DNA of 64,000 nt from Bacteroidota bacterium (lineage in GTDB: Bacteria > Bacteroidota > Bacteroidia > UKL13-3): positions 59,261-123,260 of the forward strand of contig JAIXWI010000019.1 in NCBI GenBank assembly GCA_027491355.1, written 5' to 3'. Below, one piece after another: positions 44,944-53,396 of this stretch. Both the position numbers and the translations under genes were made by a program. The first letter of the stretch is position 1. Every line of letters begins with the position of its first letter. The notes under the pieces were generated by a model. That model was not told the origin of the DNA and made no database searches. It worked only from the letters and a program-made list of their open reading frames with translations.

Positions 44944-45675
44944 CTACCACGAACCACTCGAGCCACCACCGCCAAAACTTCCGCCACCAAAACCTCCAAA
45001 TCCAGAACCTCCTCCACTGAACCCACCACTGCCAAAACTTCCATAAAATGGTGTTCCAAAACCACCTCTAAAGCCACCATTTCGGCCTCCACCTTTGTTT
45101 CTAAAAACAAAAAACAAGAGTAACACAACAATCATTAAAACCAATTGAATAAAACTCAAGTCATTTTTTTTGTGTTTGGGTAAGTCATTTATAAATTCAC
45201 CGGATGCAGCCTGCATCATTGCCGTTGTTGCAGCATCTATACCTGCTGCGTACTGAGCCTGTTTAAAATATGGCTGAATGATTTGATTGATGATTCGTTT
45301 TGAGAGTGCATCTGTGATGGTAGCCTCCAAGCCATAACCTGTATGAATTCTGACTTTTCGGTCCTCAATGGCGATGTAAAGTAATAAGCCATTGTTTTTA
45401 CCTTTTTCTCCTATACCCCATGTTTGAGCCAATCTTTGACAGTAATCAAAAAGATCATCGCCTGCTATACTGTTTTCAATGACAACTGCTATTTGAGTAG
45501 AGGTTGAATCGTAGTATGCCTTTAATTTATTTTCAATTTGTGCTGCATCTCCTTTACCAATAACATTTGCATAATCGTTTAAGAATCTGGGTGGATTGAA
45601 CTGACTGGGGATTTCTTTGGCTTGGAGCAGCATTGAACCAAAAAACGCAAAAATAAATGCAATTAACTTACTCAT
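44944..45675 (-). CDS. TPM domain protein with signal peptide and Gly-rich tail (YgcG-like)
   Basis: 243 aa. A signal peptide (FIFAFFGSMLLQAKE) is followed by a TPM domain about 25-155 (RFLNDYANVIGKGDAAQIENKLKAYYDSTSTQIAVVIENS; WGIGEKGKNNGLLLYIAIEDRKVRIHTGYGLEATITDALSKRI), one membrane helix about 178-194 (VLMIVVLLLFFVF), and a Gly/Ser/Phe-rich tail ending GGGGSSGSW. This is the classic partner of LemA. The start overlaps the preceding TPM gene by 8 bases. Function is unclear; some TPM proteins were proposed to be phosphatases. Confidence 0.88.
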   Translation of the reverse strand: MSKLIAFIFAFFGSMLLQAKEIPSQFNPPRFLNDYANVIGKGDAAQIENKLKAYYDSTSTQIAVVIENSIAGDDLFDYCQRLAQTWGIGEKGKNNGLLLYIAIEDRKVRIHTGYGLEATITDALSKRIINQIIQPYFKQAQYAAGIDAATTAMMQAASGEFINDLPKHKKNDLSFIQLVLMIVVLLLFFVFRNKGGGRNGGFRGGFGTPFYGSFGSGGFSGGGSGFGGFGGGSFGGGGSSGSW

Positions 45676-46111
45676 GCATGTCCTCCCCTAATGAGATTTC
45701 GTTGCTCAATTCATTGACATCATTCGTTTGGTAAGGAAAAAAATGCTTGAGTTTGTTTCCTGATTCCAATATTGCCCATTCCAATCCTTCTAAAAATTTA
45801 CCAGCTTTAAATTGAGTCGTCAGATGGTTGCGGATGTTATCCCAAAAATCATTGCCAACAACCTCATGAATACCTGCATCTCCAATAATGGCAAATTGCT
45901 TAGCATTGGTTGCCAGATAAATCAAAACGCCGTTTCGCTGCTCTGTTTGGTGCATGTTGAGGTGTTCAAAAACAATTTTTGCCTGCTCAAGGGCACTTTT
46001 TCCTGTTGGTAAATCTTGGTCTATATGCACCCTGATTTCACCAGATGTATCTTTCTCTGCTGACTGGATTGCATTGACAAGTAATGCTGTTTCCTTTTTT
46101 GAAAATTTCAT
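45668..46111 (-). CDS. Cytoplasmic-type TPM domain protein
   Basis: 147 aa, a second TPM domain without signal peptide or tail: FSKKETALLVNAIQSAEKDTSGEIRVHIDQ, MHQTEQRNGVLIYLATNAKQFAIIGDAGIHEVVGNDFWDNI, GLEWAILESGNKLKHFFPY. It lies between lemA and the membrane-bound TPM gene and overlaps the latter by 8 bases. The terminator-like hairpin just upstream separates it from lemA. Confidence 0.85.
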   Translation of the reverse strand: MKFSKKETALLVNAIQSAEKDTSGEIRVHIDQDLPTGKSALEQAKIVFEHLNMHQTEQRNGVLIYLATNAKQFAIIGDAGIHEVVGNDFWDNIRNHLTTQFKAGKFLEGLEWAILESGNKLKHFFPYQTNDVNELSNEISLGEDMHE

Positions 46112-46122
46112 TGATAAAGCTT

Positions 46123-46147
46123 AAAAAAGCCGGATTGACCGGCTTTT
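46123..46147 (-). terminator. Terminator-like hairpin between lemA and the TPM genes
   Basis: A 9-bp stem AAAAGCCGG / CCGGCTTTT has a 5-nt loop and is followed on the minus strand by TTTTTT. It lies 10 bases after the lemA stop and 11 bases before the next ATG. It should reduce read-through from lemA into the TPM pair. Confidence 0.7.
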
Positions 46148-46157
46148 GAATGGTTAA

Positions 46158-46748
46158 TTAAAACTTTACTTCTGGAGCTTTGGCGGCCTCAGCATCTGCT
46201 TCAAAATAGCCTTTTTTATCAAAGCCAAACATTCCAGCAAACATTACCTGAGGAAATTTCCTAATGTAGGCATTGTAGTCTTTTACTGCATTGTTGAATT
46301 GGTCTCTTTCAACTTTAATTCTGTTTTCTGTACCTTCAATTTGACTTTGCAATTCAGAGAAGTTTTGGGTTGCTCTTAATTGTGGATATTGCTCTGCAAC
46401 CACCATCAAACGACCCAAGGCTTGGCTCAATTGCCCTTGAGATGCTTGGAATTTTTGCAATGATTCAGGAGATAATTTTGAGGGATCAACTGTAATTTGA
46501 CTGGCTTTTGACCTGGCTTCAATGACTGCTGTTAATGTTTGCTGTTCAAAATTGGCAGCACCTTTTACTGTAGCAACTAAATTGGGTATTAAATCCAATC
46601 TTCTTTGGTAAGCACTTTGAACGGTGGCCCATGCACTTTCTGTAGTTTCTTGTTTGGTTACCATTGAATTATAAGAGCCACAAGCTCCTACAAAAAGCAT
46701 CAACACCAATCCTACAATAGATAATAAGACAATTGTTCCTTTTTTCAT
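46158..46748 (-). CDS. lemA: LemA family protein
   Basis: 196 aa. One N-terminal hydrophobic helix (about 6-22, IVLLSIVGLVLMLFVGAC) is followed by a helical bundle. LemA signatures: YNSMVTKQETTESAWATVQSAYQRRLDLIPNLVATVKG, EARSKASQI, RLMVVAEQYPQLRATQNFSELQSQIEGTENRIKVERDQFN. Some LemA proteins are described as having an extracytoplasmic N-terminus; here a lipobox-like VGAC is present, so lipid anchoring is possible. The molecular role is unknown, and it pairs with the TPM proteins downstream. Confidence 0.92.
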   Translation of the reverse strand: MKKGTIVLLSIVGLVLMLFVGACGSYNSMVTKQETTESAWATVQSAYQRRLDLIPNLVATVKGAANFEQQTLTAVIEARSKASQITVDPSKLSPESLQKFQASQGQLSQALGRLMVVAEQYPQLRATQNFSELQSQIEGTENRIKVERDQFNNAVKDYNAYIRKFPQVMFAGMFGFDKKGYFEADAEAAKAPEVKF

Positions 46749-46904
46749 GTTTAATTTTTTTAGAGTGATTGTGATGAAATATACAAATACATTGCCAAAA
46801 AACGCATACTGCCAAATTGTATGTCATTTTGCAGGTAGAGATTTTTTAAAAGTGTTGATTGAAGCTGAGTCAAATTGCATATCTTGCCACAAGAATTTAT
46901 TGCT

Positions 46905-47975
46905 ATGATATTTAACAGCGATTGCATCCACTTCAAAGGACATATTCCATGTAAACCTCATAAAGAGAATGGTTACCACTGCGAAAATTGTCCTGCCTAT
47001 ACCAAAGTCTCTAAAAGAATCCTGATCATTAAATTAGGGGCAATAGGTGATGTTATCAGAACAACTCCATTAATAGTTAGGTATAAAAACATGTTTCCAG
47101 ATTGTAAAATTACTTGGTTAACATGGACTCCAGATATTTTACCTGCATCAAAAATTGATGAGGTGTTGAAATGGGACCACAATGCTATTTTGTATGTTCA
47201 ACACAGCAATTGGGACATTGCCATTAATTTAGACAAAGAAAAAGAAGCTGGTGCTTTACTCAAAACCATTGATGCCAAAGAGAAATTTGGATACATTTTA
47301 AGAGACAATGAAATACAACCGGCTAATGACTTGGCAATTCATAAATTTGCAACCGGCATGTTTGATGATGTTTCCAAAGCAAATACTAAATCTTATTTAC
47401 AAGAAATATTTGAAATTTGTGGGTTGAAACATGAAGGTGAACCCTACTTGATGGATACCCATCATGAAAAAGGGTACCAATGGAATTTACCCTCAGATAA
47501 AAAAATCATCGGTTTAAATACCGGTTGTGGAGGGCGTTGGACAACCCGTTTGTGGAGTATAGAAAAATGGGTTGAACTTGTGGCATTGATCAAACAACAA
47601 CATCCTGATGCTCATATTTTATTATTGGGAGGTGAAGCTGAAGATGCTAGAAACAAACAAATTCAACAATTATCAGGAGCCCATTATTTAGGCTATTTTT
47701 CATTGTATGAATTCATCAATTTGGTGAACCATTGCCACCTAGTGATTACACAAGTAACAATGGGCATGCACATTACTTTGGCCTTAGGTAAAAAAATCAT
47801 TTTAATGAACAATATCTTCAATCCTTATGAGTTTGACTTGTTTGGCAAAGGAGAAATTGTATCGCCAGATAAAGCTTGTAAATGCTTTTACAGAGGCGCT
47901 TGCATAGATGGAGTTAGTTGTATGGAAGAATTACCTGCAAATAAAATTGCAAGTGCTGTTACCAGACATTACTAA
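46905..47975 (+). CDS. Glycosyltransferase family 9 (heptosyltransferase-like) with cysteine cluster
   Basis: About 356 aa, GT-B fold. The heptosyltransferase hallmark RILIIKLGAIGDVIRTTPLIVRYK appears near residue 40, and the C-terminal half has GLNTGCGGRWTTRLWSIEKWVEL, ILLLGGEAEDARN and TMGMHITLALGKKIILM. Before the Rossmann start there is a cysteine-rich leader, CIHFKGHIPCKPHKENGYHCENC, and the C-terminus has CKCFYRGACIDGVSC; together they may bind a metal. The start was moved from the tracked TTG (46875) to the ATG at 46905. Likely LPS-core or surface-glycan transfer. The tail overlaps the convergent gene by 4 bases. Confidence 0.85.
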   Translation: MIFNSDCIHFKGHIPCKPHKENGYHCENCPAYTKVSKRILIIKLGAIGDVIRTTPLIVRYKNMFPDCKITWLTWTPDILPASKIDEVLKWDHNAILYVQHSNWDIAINLDKEKEAGALLKTIDAKEKFGYILRDNEIQPANDLAIHKFATGMFDDVSKANTKSYLQEIFEICGLKHEGEPYLMDTHHEKGYQWNLPSDKKIIGLNTGCGGRWTTRLWSIEKWVELVALIKQQHPDAHILLLGGEAEDARNKQIQQLSGAHYLGYFSLYEFINLVNHCHLVITQVTMGMHITLALGKKIILMNNIFNPYEFDLFGKGEIVSPDKACKCFYRGACIDGVSCMEELPANKIASAVTRHY

Positions 47976-49081
47976 TCTTTTTCAAAAATAGCGATTCGTC
48001 CTTTAGAACCAGCTAAAACAATAAGCTGTGCATTTTTAGACATCCCTATCACATTGAATCCTGGCTTCAAAGATAGCCTATCAATGACAGTTCCTTCATT
48101 GAAATGAATGAACTCTGTGCCATTGGTCCCTGTTGTTAAAAATTTATTTGAATCAATAGCTTTTACACAAGATTGATAAGAAAAGCCCTTTACGGAAGCA
48201 ATGACTCGGAAGTCTTTTAGGTCTACGATACCTATACTTGCAGACATCTTTGTGGTTGAATCATTGGTATAATCGCCACCAACAATTACCAAATAAGGCA
48301 AGCCTTTATTCTTTAATTGAGAAAATGAAAAAGCCCCCTGTGAAGCTGTACCTTGAACAATTGGCAGCGGCAATTGCTTCCATGTTTTATTCTGAACATT
48401 GTACACATATAAATTGGATTGAGTGCCACCACTCACAAACGCAAAGCTGTTTTTATTGAGCCATTGAATGCATGAACCGCTTGCAGCAAAAGCAGATTCA
48501 CCCATAGAAACTTTTGGTGCCGTTGCTGTGTCAATCAATTGCCAAGAATCACCCATATCATTTGACAAGTAAACCATGAATTTACCTTGAATGGGATCGC
48601 TCAACATGACTCCTTCTTTTTCATTAAAATCGATGCCATCAATGAATACCGCTGAATCATTGCTGCTAAAAACTTCAATCCATGTTTGTCCTTCATCAAA
48701 GGTTTTGAGCATCAAAGCAGGAAAACCGGAACTGCTGAGTAAAACAGTTGTTCGATTGAATACATGGATATCTCTAAAATCAGATTTAGCATATTTTTCA
48801 ATTTGTGTGAATTGCAAATGAGCACCTTTGTTTACGCTCTTTGCTATAACTCCTTTACTTCCTGAACACCAAAAAACTTGTTTGTTCAAAACAGAAAGCC
48901 CTCTAAAAGATACTGCATTCAACTTTAAATTTGTATTGATAGCTAATGTATCAGGCAAGTTGCATTGTTTGAGCTGTTGGCCATGTATTGGGTTCAGCAA
49001 TAAACAACAAAAAAACAATACAAAACACATTCTTATCAAGCCATTTGGGCATTCAACATGCTTCAATTTATTAAAACGCAT
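47972..49081 (-). CDS. Secreted YCF48/BNR-type beta-propeller protein
   Basis: About 369 aa. The signal-like segment MCFVLFFCCLLLNPIHGQ lies near residue 20. BNR/YCF48-like propeller blades follow: FRDIHVFNRTTVLLSSSGFPALMLKTFDEGQTWIEVFSS, GIDFNEKEGVMLSDPIQGKFMVYLSNDMGDSWQLI, and a last blade ending GMSKNAQLIVLAGSKGRIAIFEKD. Family members are found as scaffolds or glycosidase-like propellers; no catalytic motif is evident. The tracked start is a TTG at 49120; the ATG at 49081 is preferred, and one further in at MCFVLFF is possible. Confidence 0.75.
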   Translation of the reverse strand: MRFNKLKHVECPNGLIRMCFVLFFCCLLLNPIHGQQLKQCNLPDTLAINTNLKLNAVSFRGLSVLNKQVFWCSGSKGVIAKSVNKGAHLQFTQIEKYAKSDFRDIHVFNRTTVLLSSSGFPALMLKTFDEGQTWIEVFSSNDSAVFIDGIDFNEKEGVMLSDPIQGKFMVYLSNDMGDSWQLIDTATAPKVSMGESAFAASGSCIQWLNKNSFAFVSGGTQSNLYVYNVQNKTWKQLPLPIVQGTASQGAFSFSQLKNKGLPYLVIVGGDYTNDSTTKMSASIGIVDLKDFRVIASVKGFSYQSCVKAIDSNKFLTTGTNGTEFIHFNEGTVIDRLSLKPGFNVIGMSKNAQLIVLAGSKGRIAIFEKD

Positions 49082-49231
49082 AAGTGATTTAACAGTTACA
49101 ATTTGAAACAATATAGCCAATATAGCTTACATTTGAATAGCTGCTTAAAAGATACAATGTTGAGGCAGCAGCAATTGAATCCTTGAATAGAGCTGACTCA
49201 TATCAAGCAGATTCAGTCAAATTTGAGCAGT

Positions 49232-51445
49232 ATGAAAAACAAGAAAGACATTCAATATTATAAACAAAAAGTACAACAAGTTTTTGCAGAGGCCGGTAGA
49301 AAAATACTCAACTACAAACAAGTTGCAGCTCGATTGGATTTCAACGATGGCGAAAGCAGAACCATGATACTTTCAGCAATCAAACAGTTGTGTGCCGAAA
49401 ACTTTTTAGAAGAGATAGATACAGGCAGGTACATCTTAAAATTCATTCCTCAATTTATAACGGGAAGGGTTGACATGACTCAAAATAGAGCTGCATACGT
49501 TGTTCCTGAAGATGGCACAGAAGACATTTATGTACCTGCAGATTATACCCATACAGCATTGCATGGAGATACCGTAAAGGTTGCTTTGGCTGCCAGTAAA
49601 AAAGGAGCCAAAAGAATGGGCGAAATTGTTGAAATTACCAAAAGAGACAAAAGCCAATTTGTAGGCATTCTTAACATTCATGCTGGTTATGGTTTTTTGG
49701 TTGCTGAAGACCGTAAAATGAAATTGGACATTTTCATCCCAAAGGAAAAGTTTGGCGGTGCTAAAAACGGAGAAAAAGCTATAGCAAAAATTACACATTG
49801 GGAGCCTGAAGACATGCATCCTACTGGTGAAGTGATAGCAGTATTGGGAAAGCCTGGTGTTCATGAAACAGAAATGAATGCCATTGTAGCCGAATTTGGA
49901 TTTGCTGCCAAATTCCCTGAAGAAGTAGAAATGGAAGCCTCACAATTGAACACGAAAACAAGTGCTGCAGAAATTAAATTGAGGCGGGATTTCAGAGAAG
50001 TACTCACTTTTACAATTGACCCTGCAGATGCCAAAGATTTTGACGATGCTTTGTCATTCGTGGCATTGCCAGATGGTACCTACGAAATTGGCATACACAT
50101 AGCAGATGTTTCTCATTACGTGCAAAAAGGATCAGCACTTGACCAAGAGGCCATTAAAAGAGGAACATCCGTTTATTTGGTTGACAGAACCATCCCTATG
50201 CTTCCGGAGAAACTTTCAAATGAACTTTGTTCTTTAAGGCCCAATGAAGACAAATTGTGCTTCAGTGTGGCAGTTAAAATGAACCAAGAGGCAGCAGTAT
50301 TGGATACTTGGTTTGGTAAAACCATTATCCATTCTAAACGCAGGTTTACTTATGAAGAAGCACAAGAACGCATTGAAACAAAATCTGGAGACCTTTGTGA
50401 AGAATTAGAAATATTGAACAACTTAGCCATTCAACTCAAAGAAAAACGTTTCAAAAAAGGAGCCATTAGTTTTGAAACCCAAGAGGTAAAATTCAGGCTA
50501 GATGAAAACAACAAACCCATCGATTTATTTGTAAAAATCAGAAAAGACGCCCATAAGTTGATTGAAGAATTTATGTTGTTAGCCAATAGAAAAGTAGCCG
50601 AATTGATTGCCAGCAAAAAAAGCAAAGAACATGCCTATCCTTTTGTATACAGGGTTCACGAAGAACCAAACGAAGACAAACTTGGACAGTTCAATTTGTT
50701 TGCTTCGAGGTTTGGCTACCATATTCAAACCTCTAGCGTAAAGGCCATTGCTAAAAGCTTCAATGATTTATTAGAACAAGTAGAAGGAAAACCAGAACAA
50801 AATTTGGTTCAAAGTCAGGCCATCAGAACCATGAGTAAAGCATATTATACCGGTAAAAAAACAATGCACTATGGTTTGGCTTTTGACCACTATACCCATT
50901 TTACTTCACCTATTAGAAGGTATCCTGATTTATTGGCCCATCGTTTGCTATTTGGCTATTTACACAACGAAAAACCAGGCATAGAAAAAGAGATTGAAGA
51001 ACTGTGCAAACAATCTTCTGCCATGGAGGTAAAAGCTGCAGATGCTGAAAGAGCGAGTGTTCGTTACAAACAAGTAGAATACATCAGTGATTTTATTGGA
51101 GACACTTTTAAAGGTATTATTTCAGGTGTAACAGAATGGGGAGTGTATGTAGAAATCAGTCAATTCAGAGCTGAAGGATTGATTAAAATACAAAACTTGG
51201 GTGAGGATTATTTTGATTACGACGAAAACAACAAATGGATTACCAGCAGAAATGGCAGGCAAAAATTGCAATTAGGTGATGAAATTGAGGTAATGGTTGT
51301 AGCAGCTGATATCTTTAAAAGACAAATTGATTTGGCTTGGACAGCAAGTACTGTTACAACAAATTTCAGAAAGAAATTAGACCCACGAGCAAACAAAAAA
51401 CAAGACAGAAAAGCTGGAAGGAAACACCAAAAAAGAAGAAGATAA
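49232..51445 (+). CDS. rnr: Ribonuclease R
   Basis: About 737 aa. 3'-to-5' exoribonuclease that degrades structured RNA. N-terminal winged-helix-like segment, cold-shock domains (FVGILNIHAGYGFLVAEDRKMKLDIFIP), the RNB catalytic centre TIDPADAKDFDDALSF with its metal-binding aspartates, GIHIADVSHYV, VYLVDRTIPMLPEKLSNELCSL, TSPIRRYPDLLAHR, an S1 domain (GDTFKGIISGVTEWGVYVEI) and a basic tail (KKQDRKAGRKHQKRRR). The start was moved from TTG 49223 to ATG 49232. The stop overlaps the next start (TAATG). Confidence 0.95.
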   Translation: MKNKKDIQYYKQKVQQVFAEAGRKILNYKQVAARLDFNDGESRTMILSAIKQLCAENFLEEIDTGRYILKFIPQFITGRVDMTQNRAAYVVPEDGTEDIYVPADYTHTALHGDTVKVALAASKKGAKRMGEIVEITKRDKSQFVGILNIHAGYGFLVAEDRKMKLDIFIPKEKFGGAKNGEKAIAKITHWEPEDMHPTGEVIAVLGKPGVHETEMNAIVAEFGFAAKFPEEVEMEASQLNTKTSAAEIKLRRDFREVLTFTIDPADAKDFDDALSFVALPDGTYEIGIHIADVSHYVQKGSALDQEAIKRGTSVYLVDRTIPMLPEKLSNELCSLRPNEDKLCFSVAVKMNQEAAVLDTWFGKTIIHSKRRFTYEEAQERIETKSGDLCEELEILNNLAIQLKEKRFKKGAISFETQEVKFRLDENNKPIDLFVKIRKDAHKLIEEFMLLANRKVAELIASKKSKEHAYPFVYRVHEEPNEDKLGQFNLFASRFGYHIQTSSVKAIAKSFNDLLEQVEGKPEQNLVQSQAIRTMSKAYYTGKKTMHYGLAFDHYTHFTSPIRRYPDLLAHRLLFGYLHNEKPGIEKEIEELCKQSSAMEVKAADAERASVRYKQVEYISDFIGDTFKGIISGVTEWGVYVEISQFRAEGLIKIQNLGEDYFDYDENNKWITSRNGRQKLQLGDEIEVMVVAADIFKRQIDLAWTASTVTTNFRKKLDPRANKKQDRKAGRKHQKRRR

Positions 51446-52419
51446 TGCCATTTATTCAAGGAAATTTTAAAGGTAATTTGTTTTCAAAAAATGGGCATTG
51501 GGAAACCATCATGCCAGCTTTGTTCCGAAAAATAGAATTGCCTTATAGAAGAGAACGTTTCACTTTACCTGATGGCGATTTTTTAGACCTTGACCTATTG
51601 GATCAAAGTAATGAGGATGCTCCAATTATGGTGCTTTTTCACGGGCTTGAAGGCAGCTCTAACTCTCAATACATAAAAGGCTTCAGTAAACGTTTTCAGC
51701 AATTGGGTATGCGTTGCGTTGCGGTTAATTTTAGGAGTTGCAGTGGCACCATGAACAAGCATTTGATTTCCTATCACAGTGGAGCTACTGACGACATCCA
51801 TACCATCCTACATCATTTTGCAAATCAGTTTAAAAACAGCTCATTGTTTGCATTAGGATTTAGTTTAGGAGGCAATGCTTTGCTCAAATATTTAGGTGAT
51901 GGATTGAAACAATTACCCACTCAATTGAAAGCGGCCTGTTGTATTTCTGTGCCTATTGATTTAGCAGGGAGTTCAATGCAATTGTCTAAATTTACAAATC
52001 AATTGTACATGCGTCAATTCTTGAAAAGTTTGAACGAAAAAATGAAGTTAAAAGCGCAATTTTTCCCCAATAGCATAGACACAACAGGTATAGATAAAAT
52101 TACAAACTTTTGGGAATGGGACAACCGTTTTACTGCTAAAATAAATGGATTTAAAAATGCAGAAGATTATTACAATCAATGCAATGCATTGCAATTCTTA
52201 GAACAACTGAATGTTCCAACATTGTTGTTAAATGCATTGAATGACCCATTTTTATCAGAAAAGTGTTTCCCAGAAAAATTGGCAAAACAACATCCATTGT
52301 TTACTTTTGAGCAGTGTCAATATGGTGGGCATGTAGGCTTTGCAAGTGCATTCCCAAATGGCTATTATTGGCATGAAGAACGAGCCATTGCATTTATGAA
52401 CGAACATCAACAAGGATAA
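51445..52419 (+). CDS. YheT-like alpha/beta-hydrolase
   Basis: About 324 aa. Family block FKGNLFSKNGHWETIMPALFR, LPDGDFLDLDL, LFHGLEGSSNSQYIKGFSKRF, AVNFRSCSGTMN, nucleophile elbow GFSLGGNALLKYLGD, and the acid/histidine region LLNALNDPFLSEKCFP ... YGGHVGFAS. The YheT/YMC0 group acts on unknown esters or lipids. The ORF-track start at 51337 adds 36 basic residues that are an out-of-frame reading of the rnr tail; ATG 51445 overlaps the rnr stop. Confidence 0.9.
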   Translation: MPFIQGNFKGNLFSKNGHWETIMPALFRKIELPYRRERFTLPDGDFLDLDLLDQSNEDAPIMVLFHGLEGSSNSQYIKGFSKRFQQLGMRCVAVNFRSCSGTMNKHLISYHSGATDDIHTILHHFANQFKNSSLFALGFSLGGNALLKYLGDGLKQLPTQLKAACCISVPIDLAGSSMQLSKFTNQLYMRQFLKSLNEKMKLKAQFFPNSIDTTGIDKITNFWEWDNRFTAKINGFKNAEDYYNQCNALQFLEQLNVPTLLLNALNDPFLSEKCFPEKLAKQHPLFTFEQCQYGGHVGFASAFPNGYYWHEERAIAFMNEHQQG

Positions 52420-52423
52420 TATT

Positions 52424-53392
52424 TTGAAAACATATCAGGAACATTTGAGTCAATTTTTAGGTTATTTAACACAAACCAAATACGGACAAGATCCAAAAGA
52501 ATTGTATGACCCCATTGACTACATGATGCAATTGGGAGGCAAAAGATTGAGACCAGTTTTGTGTTTAATGGGATACGAACTTTTTGACAACCGAACTGAA
52601 AATGCATTGCCAGCGGCTTTGGCCATAGAAGTTTTTCATAATTTCACCTTGGTTCATGATGACATCATGGACAACGCCCCATTGAGAAGAGGAAAACCAA
52701 CCGTTTACCAAAAATGGAACATGCCAGTTGCCATATTAGTTGGCGATTTAATGATGATCAAAGCTGTTGATTTTTTAAGAGCATCTCAATCCAAACAAAT
52801 CAATGCTATGTTAGACGTTTTTTTAACAACTGCAAGAGAGGTTTGTGAAGGCCAACAATTGGATATGAATTTTGAAGTGCAAGAAAACGTAAGCATTGAT
52901 GCCTACATTGAAATGATTACTTTGAAAACTGCAGTTTTGTTAGGAGCCTCATTGAAAATAGGCGCATTAGCTGCCAATGCTAGCCTAGCACAAGCCAATC
53001 ATTTGTATGAATTTGGCAAAAACATTGGCATTGCTTTTCAAATTCAAGACGACCTTTTGGATTGTTTTGGCAACCATTCAAACACTGGTAAACAAGTGGG
53101 TGGAGACATTGCTGCCAATAAAAAAACATTGCTGTATATAGAATTGATGGCATCCGTTCATAAAGACGACCTTCAACAATTGCTAACATTGCGTGAGGAG
53201 CAAAACACTGAGGTTAAAATCAATGAAACGCTGAAATTATACGAGAAATACCAGATTCAAAGTTTTGCTGAACTACAAAAGAAGCACTACTTAGACAAGG
53301 CCATGCATCACTTAACAAATTTGGACATCCAATCAGATGCACTACAAATGCTAAAAGCTACAGCCCTGGATTTAATGGAAAGAATTGCTTAG
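52424..53392 (+). CDS. Polyprenyl (isoprenyl) diphosphate synthase
   Basis: 322 aa. Trans-prenyltransferase condensing isopentenyl diphosphate onto an allylic primer, for quinone side chains or other isoprenoids. First aspartate motif LVHDDIMDNAPLRRGKPTVY; second motif GIAFQIQDDLLDCFG; also GGKRLRPVLCLMGYEL. Residues before the first motif are small (ALAIEVFHNF), suggesting a longer-than-geranyl product, though length is not provable here. The start is TTG (52424); no ATG occurs before the conserved core. It lies 4 bases after the hydrolase gene and ends 4 bases from the convergent E2 gene. Confidence 0.92.
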   Translation: MKTYQEHLSQFLGYLTQTKYGQDPKELYDPIDYMMQLGGKRLRPVLCLMGYELFDNRTENALPAALAIEVFHNFTLVHDDIMDNAPLRRGKPTVYQKWNMPVAILVGDLMMIKAVDFLRASQSKQINAMLDVFLTTAREVCEGQQLDMNFEVQENVSIDAYIEMITLKTAVLLGASLKIGALAANASLAQANHLYEFGKNIGIAFQIQDDLLDCFGNHSNTGKQVGGDIAANKKTLLYIELMASVHKDDLQQLLTLREEQNTEVKINETLKLYEKYQIQSFAELQKKHYLDKAMHHLTNLDIQSDALQMLKATALDLMERIA

Positions 53393-53396
53393 CTGA

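Noticed and set aside
44904-45131. 75-aa minus ORF rich in Val/Glu
   Set aside because: It is a frame-shifted shadow of the Gly-rich tail of the TPM protein.
51337-51444. 36-residue N-terminal extension of the YheT-like hydrolase
   Set aside because: It is an out-of-frame reading of the rnr 3' end; the ATG overlapping the rnr stop fits the family start.
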